Assembly: GCA_002315255.1 (NCBI GenBank)
Contig: DCGM01000104.1
Coordinates: 1-40,847, forward strand
DNA: 40,847 nt
Direction: 5' to 3'
Origin: Lachnospiraceae bacterium UBA1778
GTDB lineage: Bacteria; Bacillota; Clostridia; Lachnospirales; Lachnospiraceae
Part shown: in pieces, positions 8,347 through 16,677 of the stretch
Layout: each line of letters opens with the position of its first letter
How positions within the stretch are numbered: the first letter of the stretch is position 1
Notes under the pieces: model-generated
Database searches by the model: none
What the model saw: only the letters and a program-made list of their open reading frames with translations
Told to the model about the DNA's origin: nothing
Made by a program: the position numbers and the translations under genes

Positions 8347-9774
8347 TTAAGAGAGTTCCTTTACAGCTCTTCCGTTTTCAGTCTTTTCCGTCACTTCTTC
8401 GCGCCGTATCTCTCCTAAACCGTTCGCTCGCATCTCTTCTGTAAAGACACGGAAATAAGCCGCATAGAGCCCCAAGATAACGTTAAAGACTCGGAATTCG
8501 GTAATCTGCGCTACAGATATCCAAACCAAAAGATACATCGCCATAATAATGGGCACAACCAGGAGAAAAGGATGTTCCTGAAACAGGAGTCTCATTTTCT
8601 CTTTCCTGATATTCTTTGCCCTCGCGGTAACCCAAATGACCGTTCCCAAATAGTAGAACAGGAAGGCGCTGAGACCAACCAGACCATACTGAGCTGTTCG
8701 GAAAAGATAATTATTATCGATCGAAGTAGAAAGGAATCCGGCGGGGCAGGCAGGTATGCGAATGAGAAATGGCTCCTGAAGGGCTGATGATCCAACCCCC
8801 AGCGCATAATTTCCCTTGATGATGGATGGGAAAGCTGTCAGGAGCCCGATACGATAGGCCATACTGGTTCCGTACACGGTATCATTGGGGTTAAACATAT
8901 TTATCAGGGCCAGGATATAGGTATTCTGATTCAGCAGGTTTGTGAAGCAGAGTATGAATATCGCTATAAGCAGACTTGCCGAAACGGCTAGAATAATCAG
9001 TTTTTTCCGCTTGGACCGAATAAAAACCACACCGGCGCCGAGAAGTATAAAAATAATGAAAGCGAGGCGGGAATTCGTCAGGAAAATATTCACCCCGATC
9101 AGTAAAAGAAGAATCAAAAGAAGAATTCTGATCTTTTTTTGGGGGGCGGAGAAGAATCGATACCAGGCCAATAAGCTAACCGCTAAAAGGTAAGTGGAAT
9201 AGGGAAGGCACTGCCCGAAAGACTGCTCGATTCTGTATATACCATAACGCACTTCGGAGATGCTGCCCATTTTATCGCCAAAAATACTGGTTTCGATGAT
9301 AGACCAGATATTAAACTGAGTTACGGTTTCCAGTATCCCCATCACGCACATAAATGCGGTAAACAGGAGAAACGAATCGATAACCGTTTGGATCTGCTTC
9401 CGGTTCTCAATGAAACACCCTAGAAGGATAAACGGGCCGATATACTCCAGCATGGTTCTGAGATAGACCAGCCGTTCATGATGTGAAAGCTGACAAATCA
9501 TCATGAGAACAGCAAACACAAGAAGTATGCATCTGACAGCCGGACTGTTTTTGTGGAAATTCTCCCGAAAAAGCCAGGCCAATATTATCCCGAAAAACAG
9601 TACATAGTCATACAACGGGAATTTTCCGATCACACAATAGTTCGGAAAGGTCGAAAATATGACGGCTGTAATACTGAGAATTATCGTTAGGACAGTAGAA
9701 TTATTGGCTGTCTGAATGCGGATTTTCCCTAAAAAGCCTCTTCTCCCGCTTGTATTTTCAATATCATTTTTCAT
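8347..9774 (-). CDS. O-antigen ligase / Wzy-like polymerase membrane protein
   Basis: About 475 residues with ten or more hydrophobic helices, a large extracytoplasmic loop in the C-terminal half (about FPSIIKGNYALGVGSS through YLFRTAQYGLVGL), and the layout of Wzy/WaaL polymerases. The motif GNYALGVGSS followed by NNYLFRTAQYGLVG matches the Wzy_C signature region. It is probably the polymerase of the small polysaccharide cluster, working on lipid-linked repeats at the outer membrane face. ATG 9774 is better spaced from CGGAG than ATG 9783. It is first in the cluster. There is no flippase gene beside it, so export would rely on genes elsewhere. Confidence 0.8.
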   Translation of the reverse strand: MKNDIENTSGRRGFLGKIRIQTANNSTVLTIILSITAVIFSTFPNYCVIGKFPLYDYVLFFGIILAWLFRENFHKNSPAVRCILLVFAVLMMICQLSHHERLVYLRTMLEYIGPFILLGCFIENRKQIQTVIDSFLLFTAFMCVMGILETVTQFNIWSIIETSIFGDKMGSISEVRYGIYRIEQSFGQCLPYSTYLLAVSLLAWYRFFSAPQKKIRILLLILLLLIGVNIFLTNSRLAFIIFILLGAGVVFIRSKRKKLIILAVSASLLIAIFILCFTNLLNQNTYILALINMFNPNDTVYGTSMAYRIGLLTAFPSIIKGNYALGVGSSALQEPFLIRIPACPAGFLSTSIDNNYLFRTAQYGLVGLSAFLFYYLGTVIWVTARAKNIRKEKMRLLFQEHPFLLVVPIIMAMYLLVWISVAQITEFRVFNVILGLYAAYFRVFTEEMRANGLGEIRREEVTEKTENGRAVKELS

Positions 9775-9917
9775 TATGCGCATACTCCGTAAATGCTTCT
9801 CCGCTCGCCTGAAGGTGGTGACATAAAAAGATATAATTTAGCATATCATGATACCACAAAAAAACAAGTGCTATGTAAAAAGAGAGTACTGGGAACCGGC
9901 AGCTCATTCAACGCGCC

Positions 9918-9946
9918 TTGCACAAAAAAAGATTCGGTATTATTAT
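9918..9946 (+). promoter_or_regulatory. Promoter of the phosphatase-transporter pair
   Basis: TTGCAC at 9918-9923 and TATTAT at 9941-9946 are separated by 17 bp. Transcription would begin near 9953, so the longer frame opening at 9848 cannot be the gene start; the ATG at 10025 with its GGAGGG site fits. Confidence 0.6.
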
Positions 9947-10024
9947 ATGCATGAACGAGATATAACTGTACGTTCACGAGATAATTTTTCGATATCGCGA
10001 TACGCATTGATCGGAGGGACGGCA

Positions 10025-10732
10025 ATGAAAATAATGATTGTTCGACATGGTGAGCCGGATTATTCCATCGATTCACTGACAGAAAAAGGGTGGAAAGAAG
10101 TTGAACTTTTAGGCGAGAGACTGGCGAAAGCGGACATTAAGGATTTCTATGTCAGCAGCTACGGCAGGGCGAAGGATACGGCGAAGCATGCATTGGAACT
10201 TACCGGAAAGGAAGCTGAAATCTGCGACTGGCTCCGGGAATTCTGCCCGCCGTTTATAGACCTGCCGGGCCGAGAGGGCGGAAAAACATATTTGTGGGAT
10301 TGGAAGCCGGAGGAATGGACGGCTTATCCGGAACTTTTCGACGCCTTCCGCTGGACCGAGAACGATATCATCAAAAACAGCGATGCAGAGAACTGCTATC
10401 GCGATGTGACCGGGCATTTCGAGAAGCTGATAAACAAGTATGGGTACTACAGAAACGAAAATGGTTATTATACGACTGAAGCAGGGAATCATGACACGAT
10501 CTGCCTCGTCTGCCATTTCGGGCTGGAGTGCGTTCTTCTTTCGTATCTTTTGAATATTTCACCGATGGTATTATGGCACAGCTTCTTAGCGCGTCCGTCT
10601 TCTGTGACTACGCTGGTGACGGAAGAACGTGAGAAGGGCCGTGTGCTATGGCGCATGGTCGAATTCGGAGACACCTCCCATCTTTATGCGGGCGGGCTGA
10701 AGCCGTCATCCGTCGGCTTATTCCGGGAATGA
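10025..10732 (+). CDS. Histidine phosphatase family protein
   Basis: A 235-residue protein starting MKIMIVRHGEPDYS, with the phospho-histidine in RHGE, the arginine in VSSYGRAKDTAKHALE and the second histidine in CLVCHFGLE. The chosen ATG follows GGAGGG at about 10014, and a promoter lies inside the upstream extension of the frame. Long insertions between the motifs (ICDWLREFCPPFIDLPG and a Trp-rich segment) suggest a specialised substrate, unknown here. Twelve bases separate it from the transporter gene, so they are probably co-transcribed. Confidence 0.87.
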   Translation: MKIMIVRHGEPDYSIDSLTEKGWKEVELLGERLAKADIKDFYVSSYGRAKDTAKHALELTGKEAEICDWLREFCPPFIDLPGREGGKTYLWDWKPEEWTAYPELFDAFRWTENDIIKNSDAENCYRDVTGHFEKLINKYGYYRNENGYYTTEAGNHDTICLVCHFGLECVLLSYLLNISPMVLWHSFLARPSSVTTLVTEEREKGRVLWRMVEFGDTSHLYAGGLKPSSVGLFRE

Positions 10733-10745
10733 GGCGAAAACCATT

Positions 10746-11816
10746 ATGAATCTGGAAGAACGTAAGGGAAAAAACACGGTGTTTGCGGTTCTGCTTGCCT
10801 TGATGGCAGCTGTTTTTTATTCGATAAATACCCCCTTTTCAAAGCTGTTGCTTGACAAAATATCACCCACATTTATGGCATCGTTTCTGTATCTGGGGGC
10901 GGGGGTCGGAGTCGGAATTCTATATCTCTTTCAATACAAGAAAGAAAACCGGGAAGAACGGCTCACCAGAGAAGATTTACCTTATACCATAGGTATGATT
11001 GTTCTCGACATTGCGGCACCTATATTGCTGATGATGGGCATCAGCATTGGTTCGGCTGCAAATGCCTCCCTGCTCGGAAACTTTGAAATCGTTGCAACCA
11101 CACTGATCGCACTATTGTTTTTTAAAGAAAAGATTTCTGCAAAACTGTGGATCGCCATTGGCTTTATTACAGCGTCAAGCATTGTGCTCTCATTTCAAGG
11201 AAGTGACAGCTTTGAGTTTTCTTTAGGATCAGTATTAGTCGTATTGGCTACATGCTGCTGGGGAGTGGAGAATAATTGCACCAGAAAAATTTCAAATAAA
11301 AGCACTTACGAGATCGTTACGTTAAAAGGTCTGTTTTCCGGGTTGGGAGCCTTCCTGATAGCGCTCATTATCGGAGAGAAGCTGCCGCCATTTATCTTTA
11401 TTCTATTGGCCATGGTTTTAGGCTTTGTAACGTATGGATTAAGTATTTTTACCTATATCAGGGCACAGCGGGACCTAGGCGCGGCGAAGACCAGCGCGTT
11501 TTATGCGATAGCTCCATTTGTCGGGACGTTCTTATCATTTCTGATTATTGGAGAGAAGCTGGATATTATGTATTTTATCGGCATGATTCTGATGCTGGCC
11601 GGTTCAGCATTAGTGGTGTTTGATACACTGAGCAGGCAGCACAGTCACGCCCATACCCATACAATCGTGCATACACATGACGGCATTACTCACACGCATG
11701 TGATTACACACGAGCATCGGCATAATCATTTTAGCCATGAAGAAAAACATGGTCATAGCCACGACGGGTTTATGAGCAGCGAAGAGCATCAATCCTGCCA
11801 TGCTAAGGCGATGTAA
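10746..11816 (+). CDS. EamA/DMT transporter with histidine-rich tail
   Basis: A 356-residue protein. Residues 1 to about 295 form a ten-helix drug/metabolite transporter made of two EamA repeats (AVFYSINTPFSKLLLDKISP at the start; VLATCCWGVENNCTRKIS opens the second half). Residues 299-356 are a soluble tail with 18 histidines, rich in HTH and HSH units, ending near a Cys-His pair. Such tails bind zinc, nickel or cobalt in metal transporters; they are not typical of EamA proteins. The substrate may be a metal or a metal complex, or the tail may sense metal; both are inference. It follows the phosphatase closely. Confidence 0.85.
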   Translation: MNLEERKGKNTVFAVLLALMAAVFYSINTPFSKLLLDKISPTFMASFLYLGAGVGVGILYLFQYKKENREERLTREDLPYTIGMIVLDIAAPILLMMGISIGSAANASLLGNFEIVATTLIALLFFKEKISAKLWIAIGFITASSIVLSFQGSDSFEFSLGSVLVVLATCCWGVENNCTRKISNKSTYEIVTLKGLFSGLGAFLIALIIGEKLPPFIFILLAMVLGFVTYGLSIFTYIRAQRDLGAAKTSAFYAIAPFVGTFLSFLIIGEKLDIMYFIGMILMLAGSALVVFDTLSRQHSHAHTHTIVHTHDGITHTHVITHEHRHNHFSHEEKHGHSHDGFMSSEEHQSCHAKAM

Positions 11817-11963
11817 ACCCTGGCTTGCAAAAAAAGTGCAGGGGCATATCGTGTAGAGGGATATCAGCCGCAGAACCCGTAAAAAATGTCCAATAGTAAA
11901 TCAAATATTGGCCGTTGTATGAAAAGAAAAGTATGTTAACATAAGATTTGCGGAGGGAAGCGG

Positions 11964-12656
11964 ATGTGTACGGCCATCGCAAAGAAAGGAAAAGATGTTC
12001 TTTACGGCTATAATCTGGATATTGATCCGGCCGTGTGGAACTATAAGCTGATACTGAAGAAGGATTACTTCTCCGTCGGCATCACGGTGGGAAGCACCAC
12101 CTATCTGACCCATGGCGTGAACGGAAACGGCCAGTTTGGAAACCTGCCGTATATGAACGGCGAGATTTTCCCGGTCCCGAAGGGGGCCCGGCGGGAACGG
12201 ATCGATCTTCTGAACGACCGGTATATTCGGGGAAAATATTCTTTTGAGGATGTTGAGCGCATCATTCGGGAGACGGTAGTGGTCAATGCGCCGTCAACCA
12301 CCTTGCATTCGCTGATCGGAAACCGCGACGGGGAGTTTCTTCTCCTGGAACCCGGTTACGGCATCAAACAGTACGAGGAAGACTTTGCTGTCGTCAGCAA
12401 TTTCCCGCTTTTGACGACGCTTCCTGATTACAGCAATCCGTTCTACGGAAAAGACCGCTATGACAGGGCATTGGCCATCCTCCAGAACAGTACGGAGAAC
12501 TTTTCGGTCGCCGATGCGCTGGATGTGCTGAGCCAGGTGAAGCAGGAAGGGCAATGGGGAACAAGAATCTCATTTGTGTATTCGCGGAATGAAAATGCCG
12601 TATACTATTGTCTCGATGGAAACTTTGATGACATCAGGATTCACAAATTTTCATGA
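11964..12656 (+). CDS. Ntn hydrolase, choloylglycine hydrolase-like
   Basis: A 230-residue protein starting MCTAIA, so removal of Met exposes a Cys nucleophile as in penicillin V acylase and bile salt hydrolase. Family features follow: YGYNLDID near residues 14-21, APSTTLHSLIGNRDGEFLLL, the Asn in VVSNFPL and the Arg in GTRISFVY. Family members usually have about 315-340 residues and an Arg in the first motif (GRNLD or GRNMD); here it is Tyr. It probably cleaves a linear amide, such as an N-acyl amino acid or conjugate; calling it a bile salt hydrolase would go too far. GCGGAGG before the ATG fixes the start. Confidence 0.82.
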   Translation: MCTAIAKKGKDVLYGYNLDIDPAVWNYKLILKKDYFSVGITVGSTTYLTHGVNGNGQFGNLPYMNGEIFPVPKGARRERIDLLNDRYIRGKYSFEDVERIIRETVVVNAPSTTLHSLIGNRDGEFLLLEPGYGIKQYEEDFAVVSNFPLLTTLPDYSNPFYGKDRYDRALAILQNSTENFSVADALDVLSQVKQEGQWGTRISFVYSRNENAVYYCLDGNFDDIRIHKFS

Positions 12657-12753
12657 GAACCGCCCCCGCGGACCTAGGCGTAAGTAAGAACTGTCCACGC
12701 AGACAAAAGACTTATGCGAGAACAGACTTTCTTAACACGAAAGGAATAAGAGA

Positions 12754-13395
12754 ATGATTACGTATGTATTAGAAATGCTTCTGGCCACAGCGTGCGGCGT
12801 ATTGATCGGTTTGGAAAGAACGATGAGAATGAAATCGGCCGGCATCAGGACGCACGCGCTTCTCGCGGTTGGAGCATGCCTCATCACGATATTATCGAAA
12901 TATGCGTTTAACACCGACGCGAACGTGGCGGACCCGGCACGGGTTGCAGCGCAGATCATTGCGTCGGTCGGTTTTTTAGGCGCGGGCGTTATTTTCCGGG
13001 AAGGCGATGTGCTGAAGGGACTCTCTACGGCGGCAGGTCTTTGGGCAACTTCTGCGGTCGGAATGAGCATTGGAGCAGGCGAAATCCTTCTGGGAATTAT
13101 CCTTACGCTTCTGATCCTGTTTGTGCAGTTTATCTTCCATGTTTTTCCGGCCGGATTTGATGCGTACTCGGAGAATGAGATCGTCATTATCCTGGAAAAA
13201 AACGACGAGGTCGAGAATAAGATCAAGGAGATCTCAAGCCAGCATCAGGTCAAGGTGAAGGGCCGGACGCTTTCAAAGGAGAACGGAGTCGTCACGATCG
13301 AATACCATCTGGTGCATAAGTATAAGTGCAATATCAAAGAGGAATTTGAAAAACTGATCGACTATGATTGCGTGAAATCAATCGTTTTAAAATAA
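12754..13395 (+). CDS. MgtC/SapB family membrane protein
   Basis: A 213-residue protein with an N-terminal membrane domain of four or five helices carrying the family signature (ACGVLIGLERTMRMKSAGIR, THALLAVGACLITI, VGFLGAGVIFREG). A soluble C-terminal ACT-like domain follows from about residue 140. MgtC proteins are linked to growth at low magnesium and to control of the F-type ATPase in pathogens; most homologues are uncharacterised. AAGGA lies before ATG 12754. I see no magnesium riboswitch in the 97-base leader. Confidence 0.88.
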   Translation: MITYVLEMLLATACGVLIGLERTMRMKSAGIRTHALLAVGACLITILSKYAFNTDANVADPARVAAQIIASVGFLGAGVIFREGDVLKGLSTAAGLWATSAVGMSIGAGEILLGIILTLLILFVQFIFHVFPAGFDAYSENEIVIILEKNDEVENKIKEISSQHQVKVKGRTLSKENGVVTIEYHLVHKYKCNIKEEFEKLIDYDCVKSIVLK

Positions 13396-13443
13396 CCACA
13401 CAGGACTTTTTGGGAAGGAGATCCCGACGATGGAGAAAGCGAT

Positions 13444-14199
13444 ATGCGGGAGATGAATTATCAGGATATCAATGCGAAGACGGTCGACCGCTGGGTTTCG
13501 GAAGGCTGGGAATGGGGAAAACCGATTTCGCATGAGGAATTTGCAGCAGCGGCGAAGGGCGAGTGGAAAGTTCTGCTTACGCCTACCAAGCCGGTTCCGC
13601 AGGAGTGGTTTGGCGATTTGAAGGGAAAGAAGCTCTTCGGACTGGCGAGCGGCGGCGGTCAGCAGATGCCGATTTTTACAGCGCTTGGCGCAGAATGCAC
13701 GGTGCTTGACTATTCGGAGAAGCAGATTGAAAGCGAAAATCTTGTCGCAGCGCGCGAAGGCTATTCGATTCAGGCGATCCGCGGGGATATGACGAAGCCT
13801 CTTCCATTTGAGGACGAAAGCTTCGATATCATTTTCCACCCGGTTTCGGACTGCTATATCGAAGAGGTGACGCCGGTCTTTCAAGAGTGCTGGCGGATTC
13901 TGAAGAAGGGCGGCATTCTCCTGTGCGGCTTCGACAATGGGATCAATTACCTGGTAGATGATGACGAGAAATGCATTGTCAACCATATGCCGTTCAATCC
14001 GCTAGAGAATGAAGAGCAGATGCGGCAGCTTCAGGACTCGGACTGCGGAATCCAGTTCTCCCATTCGCTGGAGGAACTGGTCGGCGGGCAGCTGAAGGCC
14101 GGATTTACACTGACGGATCTTTATGAGGATACGAACGGGGAGGGACGGCTTCACGAACTGAATGTAATGACATTCCTCGCGACGAGAGCAGTAAAGTGA
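13444..14199 (+). CDS. Class I SAM-dependent methyltransferase
   Basis: A 251-residue protein. After an N-terminal WVSEGWEWGKPISHEEF segment, motif I reads GLASGGGQQMPIFTALGAEC, acidic loop VLDYSEKQIE, and DMTKPLPFEDESFDIIF is the methyltransferase type 11 motif. The substrate is unknown. Starts at 13444 and 13453 are both possible. The strong AAGGAG upstream instead faces an eight-codon frame (13430-13456, MEKAICGR) whose stop overlaps the ATG at 13453, so translation may be coupled. A hairpin terminator follows the gene. Confidence 0.87.
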   Translation: MREMNYQDINAKTVDRWVSEGWEWGKPISHEEFAAAAKGEWKVLLTPTKPVPQEWFGDLKGKKLFGLASGGGQQMPIFTALGAECTVLDYSEKQIESENLVAAREGYSIQAIRGDMTKPLPFEDESFDIIFHPVSDCYIEEVTPVFQECWRILKKGGILLCGFDNGINYLVDDDEKCIVNHMPFNPLENEEQMRQLQDSDCGIQFSHSLEELVGGQLKAGFTLTDLYEDTNGEGRLHELNVMTFLATRAVK

Positions 14200-14214
14200 A
14201 AACAGATACCAGAT

Positions 14215-14250
14215 GAAAAGGAATCGGGGAATCCCGGTTCCTTTTTTGTC
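14215..14250 (+). terminator. Rho-independent terminator after methyltransferase
   Basis: AAGGAATCGGG pairs with CCCGGTTCCTT (one G-T pair) across a short loop, followed by a run of T. Confidence 0.8.
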
Positions 14251-14286
14251 ATAACGAAGCGAGTTCGGACTGAGCTGAGCCCCCCC

Positions 14287-14315
14287 TTGACAATATTCCA
14301 CAAGTGGAGTATTAT
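14287..14315 (+). promoter_or_regulatory. Promoter of the padR operon
   Basis: A consensus TTGACA at 14287-14292 and TATTAT at 14310-14315 lie exactly 17 bp apart. The first palindromic site fills the spacer between them, so a bound regulator would block RNA polymerase. Confidence 0.75.
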
Positions 14316-14352
14316 GCATCATAAATAAACTTTCTATTCCACAAGTGGAATA
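14294..14352. promoter_or_regulatory. Two palindromic operators upstream of padR
   Basis: TATTCCACAAGTGGAATA at 14335-14352 is a perfect dyad around a central AA. TATTCCACAAGTGGAGTA at 14294-14311 differs by one base. The copies are 41 bp apart, about four helical turns, so both face the same side of the DNA. PadR proteins commonly repress their own operons through such dyads; binding by the adjacent PadR is inference. Confidence 0.7.
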
Positions 14353-14398
14353 ATATGCTTCACATCCGAAAACAGTCTGAAATTTGAAAGGACACGAT

Positions 14399-14941
14399 AT
14401 GCTGAAACACGGAATCCTGGGCCTTCTGAACTACGGAAACATGACAGGATATGAAATCAGAGAAATCTTTAACCAATCCTTAAACTTTTTCTGGCAGGCA
14501 CAGAGCAGCCAGATTTATCGGGAATTACATACGCTTGAGAAAAGCGGATGGATTACAATGACCACTGTAGAGCAAAGCGATAAGCCAAACAAGAATATCT
14601 GCGCCATCACAGAAAGCGGAAAGGTGGAACTGTTACGATGGCTCAGTACGGAGAACATCGGGATGGAAATCCGGCAGCCGATGCTGATGCAGGTTTTCTT
14701 TTTAGGGAATCGTAGCCGCGAAGAAAACATCCTGTATTTTGAGCGGCTTGCAGAGGCGTGCGAAGATTACTTGGCGTCGCTTTCGGATGTGGAAAACAGC
14801 ATTGCATTTTTTGAAAACGAATACCAGCTGAAAGATCAGGGATTGTACTGGAAAATGACCGCCGATTTCGGCAGAAGAAGCCTTCAGATGTATATCGGGT
14901 GGGCGAAACATTGTATCGAAGAACTGGAGAATGCGAAATGA
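14399..14941 (+). CDS. PadR family transcriptional regulator
   Basis: A 180-residue protein with an N-terminal winged helix (MLKHGILGLLNYGNMTGYEI, then QIYRELHTLEKSGWI and the wing) and a helical C-terminal Vir_C-type dimer domain from about residue 95. That is the PadR subfamily 2 layout. An in-frame TTG at 14384 is less likely than ATG 14399, which has GAAAGGA upstream. The gene overlaps the next one by ATGA, so the two are translationally coupled, and PadR probably represses both through the palindromes before the promoter. The inducer is unknown. Confidence 0.9.
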   Translation: MLKHGILGLLNYGNMTGYEIREIFNQSLNFFWQAQSSQIYRELHTLEKSGWITMTTVEQSDKPNKNICAITESGKVELLRWLSTENIGMEIRQPMLMQVFFLGNRSREENILYFERLAEACEDYLASLSDVENSIAFFENEYQLKDQGLYWKMTADFGRRSLQMYIGWAKHCIEELENAK

Positions 14942-16563
14942 ATATTCTGGTAATCAATGGAAGCCCGAAGGGCGAAAGAAGCAATACTTACCGGCTGACG
15001 CAGGCGTTTCTGAACGGAATCTCCGCGCAGGAAGAAAGAAGCGGCCGCCAGGCGCCGGCGATAGAAGTCCTGGAAATCAGCAAACTGACCATTAAACCCT
15101 GCCTCGGCTGTTTCTCCTGCTGGAATAAAACGCCCGGCGAGTGCTGTATCCATGACGATATGCGCATGGTGATTGAAAAACTCCTGTGGGCGGATCTTAC
15201 GGTATGGAGTTTTCCGCTATATTATTTCGGGTTGCCCGGGCAGCTTAAAAATCTGGTCGACCGCCAGCTCCCCATGACGCTTCCGTTTATGAATTCAAAC
15301 ACAGAAAGCGGCGGACATCCCTCCCGCTATGACAGGAGCAGCCAGAAGACAGTAGTGATCTCGACTTGCGGTTTCTATACATCAAAGGGCAATTATGACT
15401 GCGTGACGGCCATGTTTGACCGGCTTTGCGGACACGATGGTTATACGGCGCTGTTTTGCGGGCAGGGCGAACTGTTCCGCGTGAAGGAATTAAAAAGCCG
15501 CACGGATGAGTATCTTTCTTATGTTAAGCTCGCCGGAGAAGAGTATGCTTCTAGCGGCATCAGCCAAAGCACCCAGGAAAAACTGAATGAGAATCTCTAT
15601 CCGCGCGATGTTTTTGAGGCGATGGCGGATGCCAGCTGGGGCGTCAGCCCGACGGGGCAAAAGGAAGACGAAAGCCTCATATTTACGCGGCAGATGGCTG
15701 CATTGTACCGTTCTGACGCATGGCCCGGCCACGATATCGTTCTGGAAATGAATTACACCGACATCGGAAAAACCTACCGCATCCTTCTTAACGAAAAAGG
15801 AAGCCAGGTTACGGAGGAACTGGGAGGAAGCTTTACCACAAAAATCAATACCCCGTATTCAGTGTGGTGTTCTATCGCCGAGGGAGAGATCGCGGGCGAT
15901 GAAGCGCTTATGAAGCATCTATACTCCGTCGAGGGCGATTTTGATCTGATGCTTCACTGGGACGACTATTTCGGCGCAGGGCAGCGTGAATCCGAGGCAG
16001 AAAACGAAGAGAAGAATGAACTGAAAACGAATATGACAATGCTGCTGGCTCCGTGGATTGTTTTCTGGGTTGCGGCAGCGATCGACAGTTTTTTGGGAAG
16101 CCTCATCAGCATTGCAGCGTGCATTCTGATACCGGTCTTAATGCATCGGACGAAAGCTACCTTATACGATAAGCTTTCGTGCATCGGTGTAGGCGGATGT
16201 TCTATCGCCCTGCTTTTAGGTGCATCGGTTTTGCAGATAATTCCCTTGTCCTACCTTCTGTTCGGGCTGATGTGGTGTATTTCCTGCTTTACGAAGGTTC
16301 CGCTTACGGCGCACTATTCCAAAAACGACTACGGCGGAGACTCAGCGCTTCAGAATCCGATCTTTATGAAAACGAACCGTATCCTGACAGCGGCGTGGGG
16401 AGTCCTTTATCTGCTTACTCCAATCTGGACTTTCTTTATCATGCTGTCGGGGGCAGGAAGCTACATAGGCGCCATCAATTCGGTTCTTCCGGCGCTTATG
16501 GGGATTTTTACCGCATGGTTCCAGAAATGGTATCCGAAGCATGTGGCCAGCGGGAAAGGATGA
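14938..16563 (+). CDS. Flavodoxin-like / SCP2-like / membrane fusion
   Basis: A 541-residue protein in three parts. Residues 1 to about 195 are an NADPH-dependent FMN reductase or flavodoxin domain (LVINGSPKGERSNTY phosphate loop). It carries Cys at 55, 58, 61, 69 and 70, matching the CX2CX2CX7C spacing of iron-sulfur flavoproteins. Residues about 230-355 look like an SCP2-type lipid-binding domain, a weaker call. From about residue 365 there are about six hydrophobic segments ending in a short basic tail. The start overlaps padR by ATGA. It is probably a membrane-anchored flavin reductase acting on a hydrophobic compound, under PadR control; the function is inferred. A terminator follows directly. 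Confidence 0.8.
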   Translation: MNILVINGSPKGERSNTYRLTQAFLNGISAQEERSGRQAPAIEVLEISKLTIKPCLGCFSCWNKTPGECCIHDDMRMVIEKLLWADLTVWSFPLYYFGLPGQLKNLVDRQLPMTLPFMNSNTESGGHPSRYDRSSQKTVVISTCGFYTSKGNYDCVTAMFDRLCGHDGYTALFCGQGELFRVKELKSRTDEYLSYVKLAGEEYASSGISQSTQEKLNENLYPRDVFEAMADASWGVSPTGQKEDESLIFTRQMAALYRSDAWPGHDIVLEMNYTDIGKTYRILLNEKGSQVTEELGGSFTTKINTPYSVWCSIAEGEIAGDEALMKHLYSVEGDFDLMLHWDDYFGAGQRESEAENEEKNELKTNMTMLLAPWIVFWVAAAIDSFLGSLISIAACILIPVLMHRTKATLYDKLSCIGVGGCSIALLLGASVLQIIPLSYLLFGLMWCISCFTKVPLTAHYSKNDYGGDSALQNPIFMKTNRILTAAWGVLYLLTPIWTFFIMLSGAGSYIGAINSVLPALMGIFTAWFQKWYPKHVASGKG

Positions 16564-16598
16564 AAAAGGGCGGCAAAATCCTGCCGCCCTTTTTCTAT
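16564..16598 (+). terminator. Strong terminator after flavodoxin fusion
   Basis: AGGGCGGCA and TGCCGCCCT pair around AAATCC, followed by TTTTTCT. The hairpin ends the padR operon and separates it from the convergent lipoprotein gene. Confidence 0.88.
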
Positions 16599-16677
16599 AG
16601 GCTTAAATCAGATTTTTAATGAATCATTAAAAGGTATCCTTTAAAGAGTCGTTAAAAAATTTACTAGGAGAGAGTCC

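Noticed and set aside
9848..10024. N-terminal extension of the second phosphatase
   Set aside because: The extension contains the promoter and is not like phosphatases; the ATG at 10025 has a proper GGAGGG site.
12657..12753. Magnesium riboswitch before the MgtC-like gene
   Set aside because: The 97-base leader is too short and shows no M-box-like conserved elements.
13387..13986. 199-codon minus-strand frame
   Set aside because: Antisense to the methyltransferase and lacking a ribosome site or family signature.
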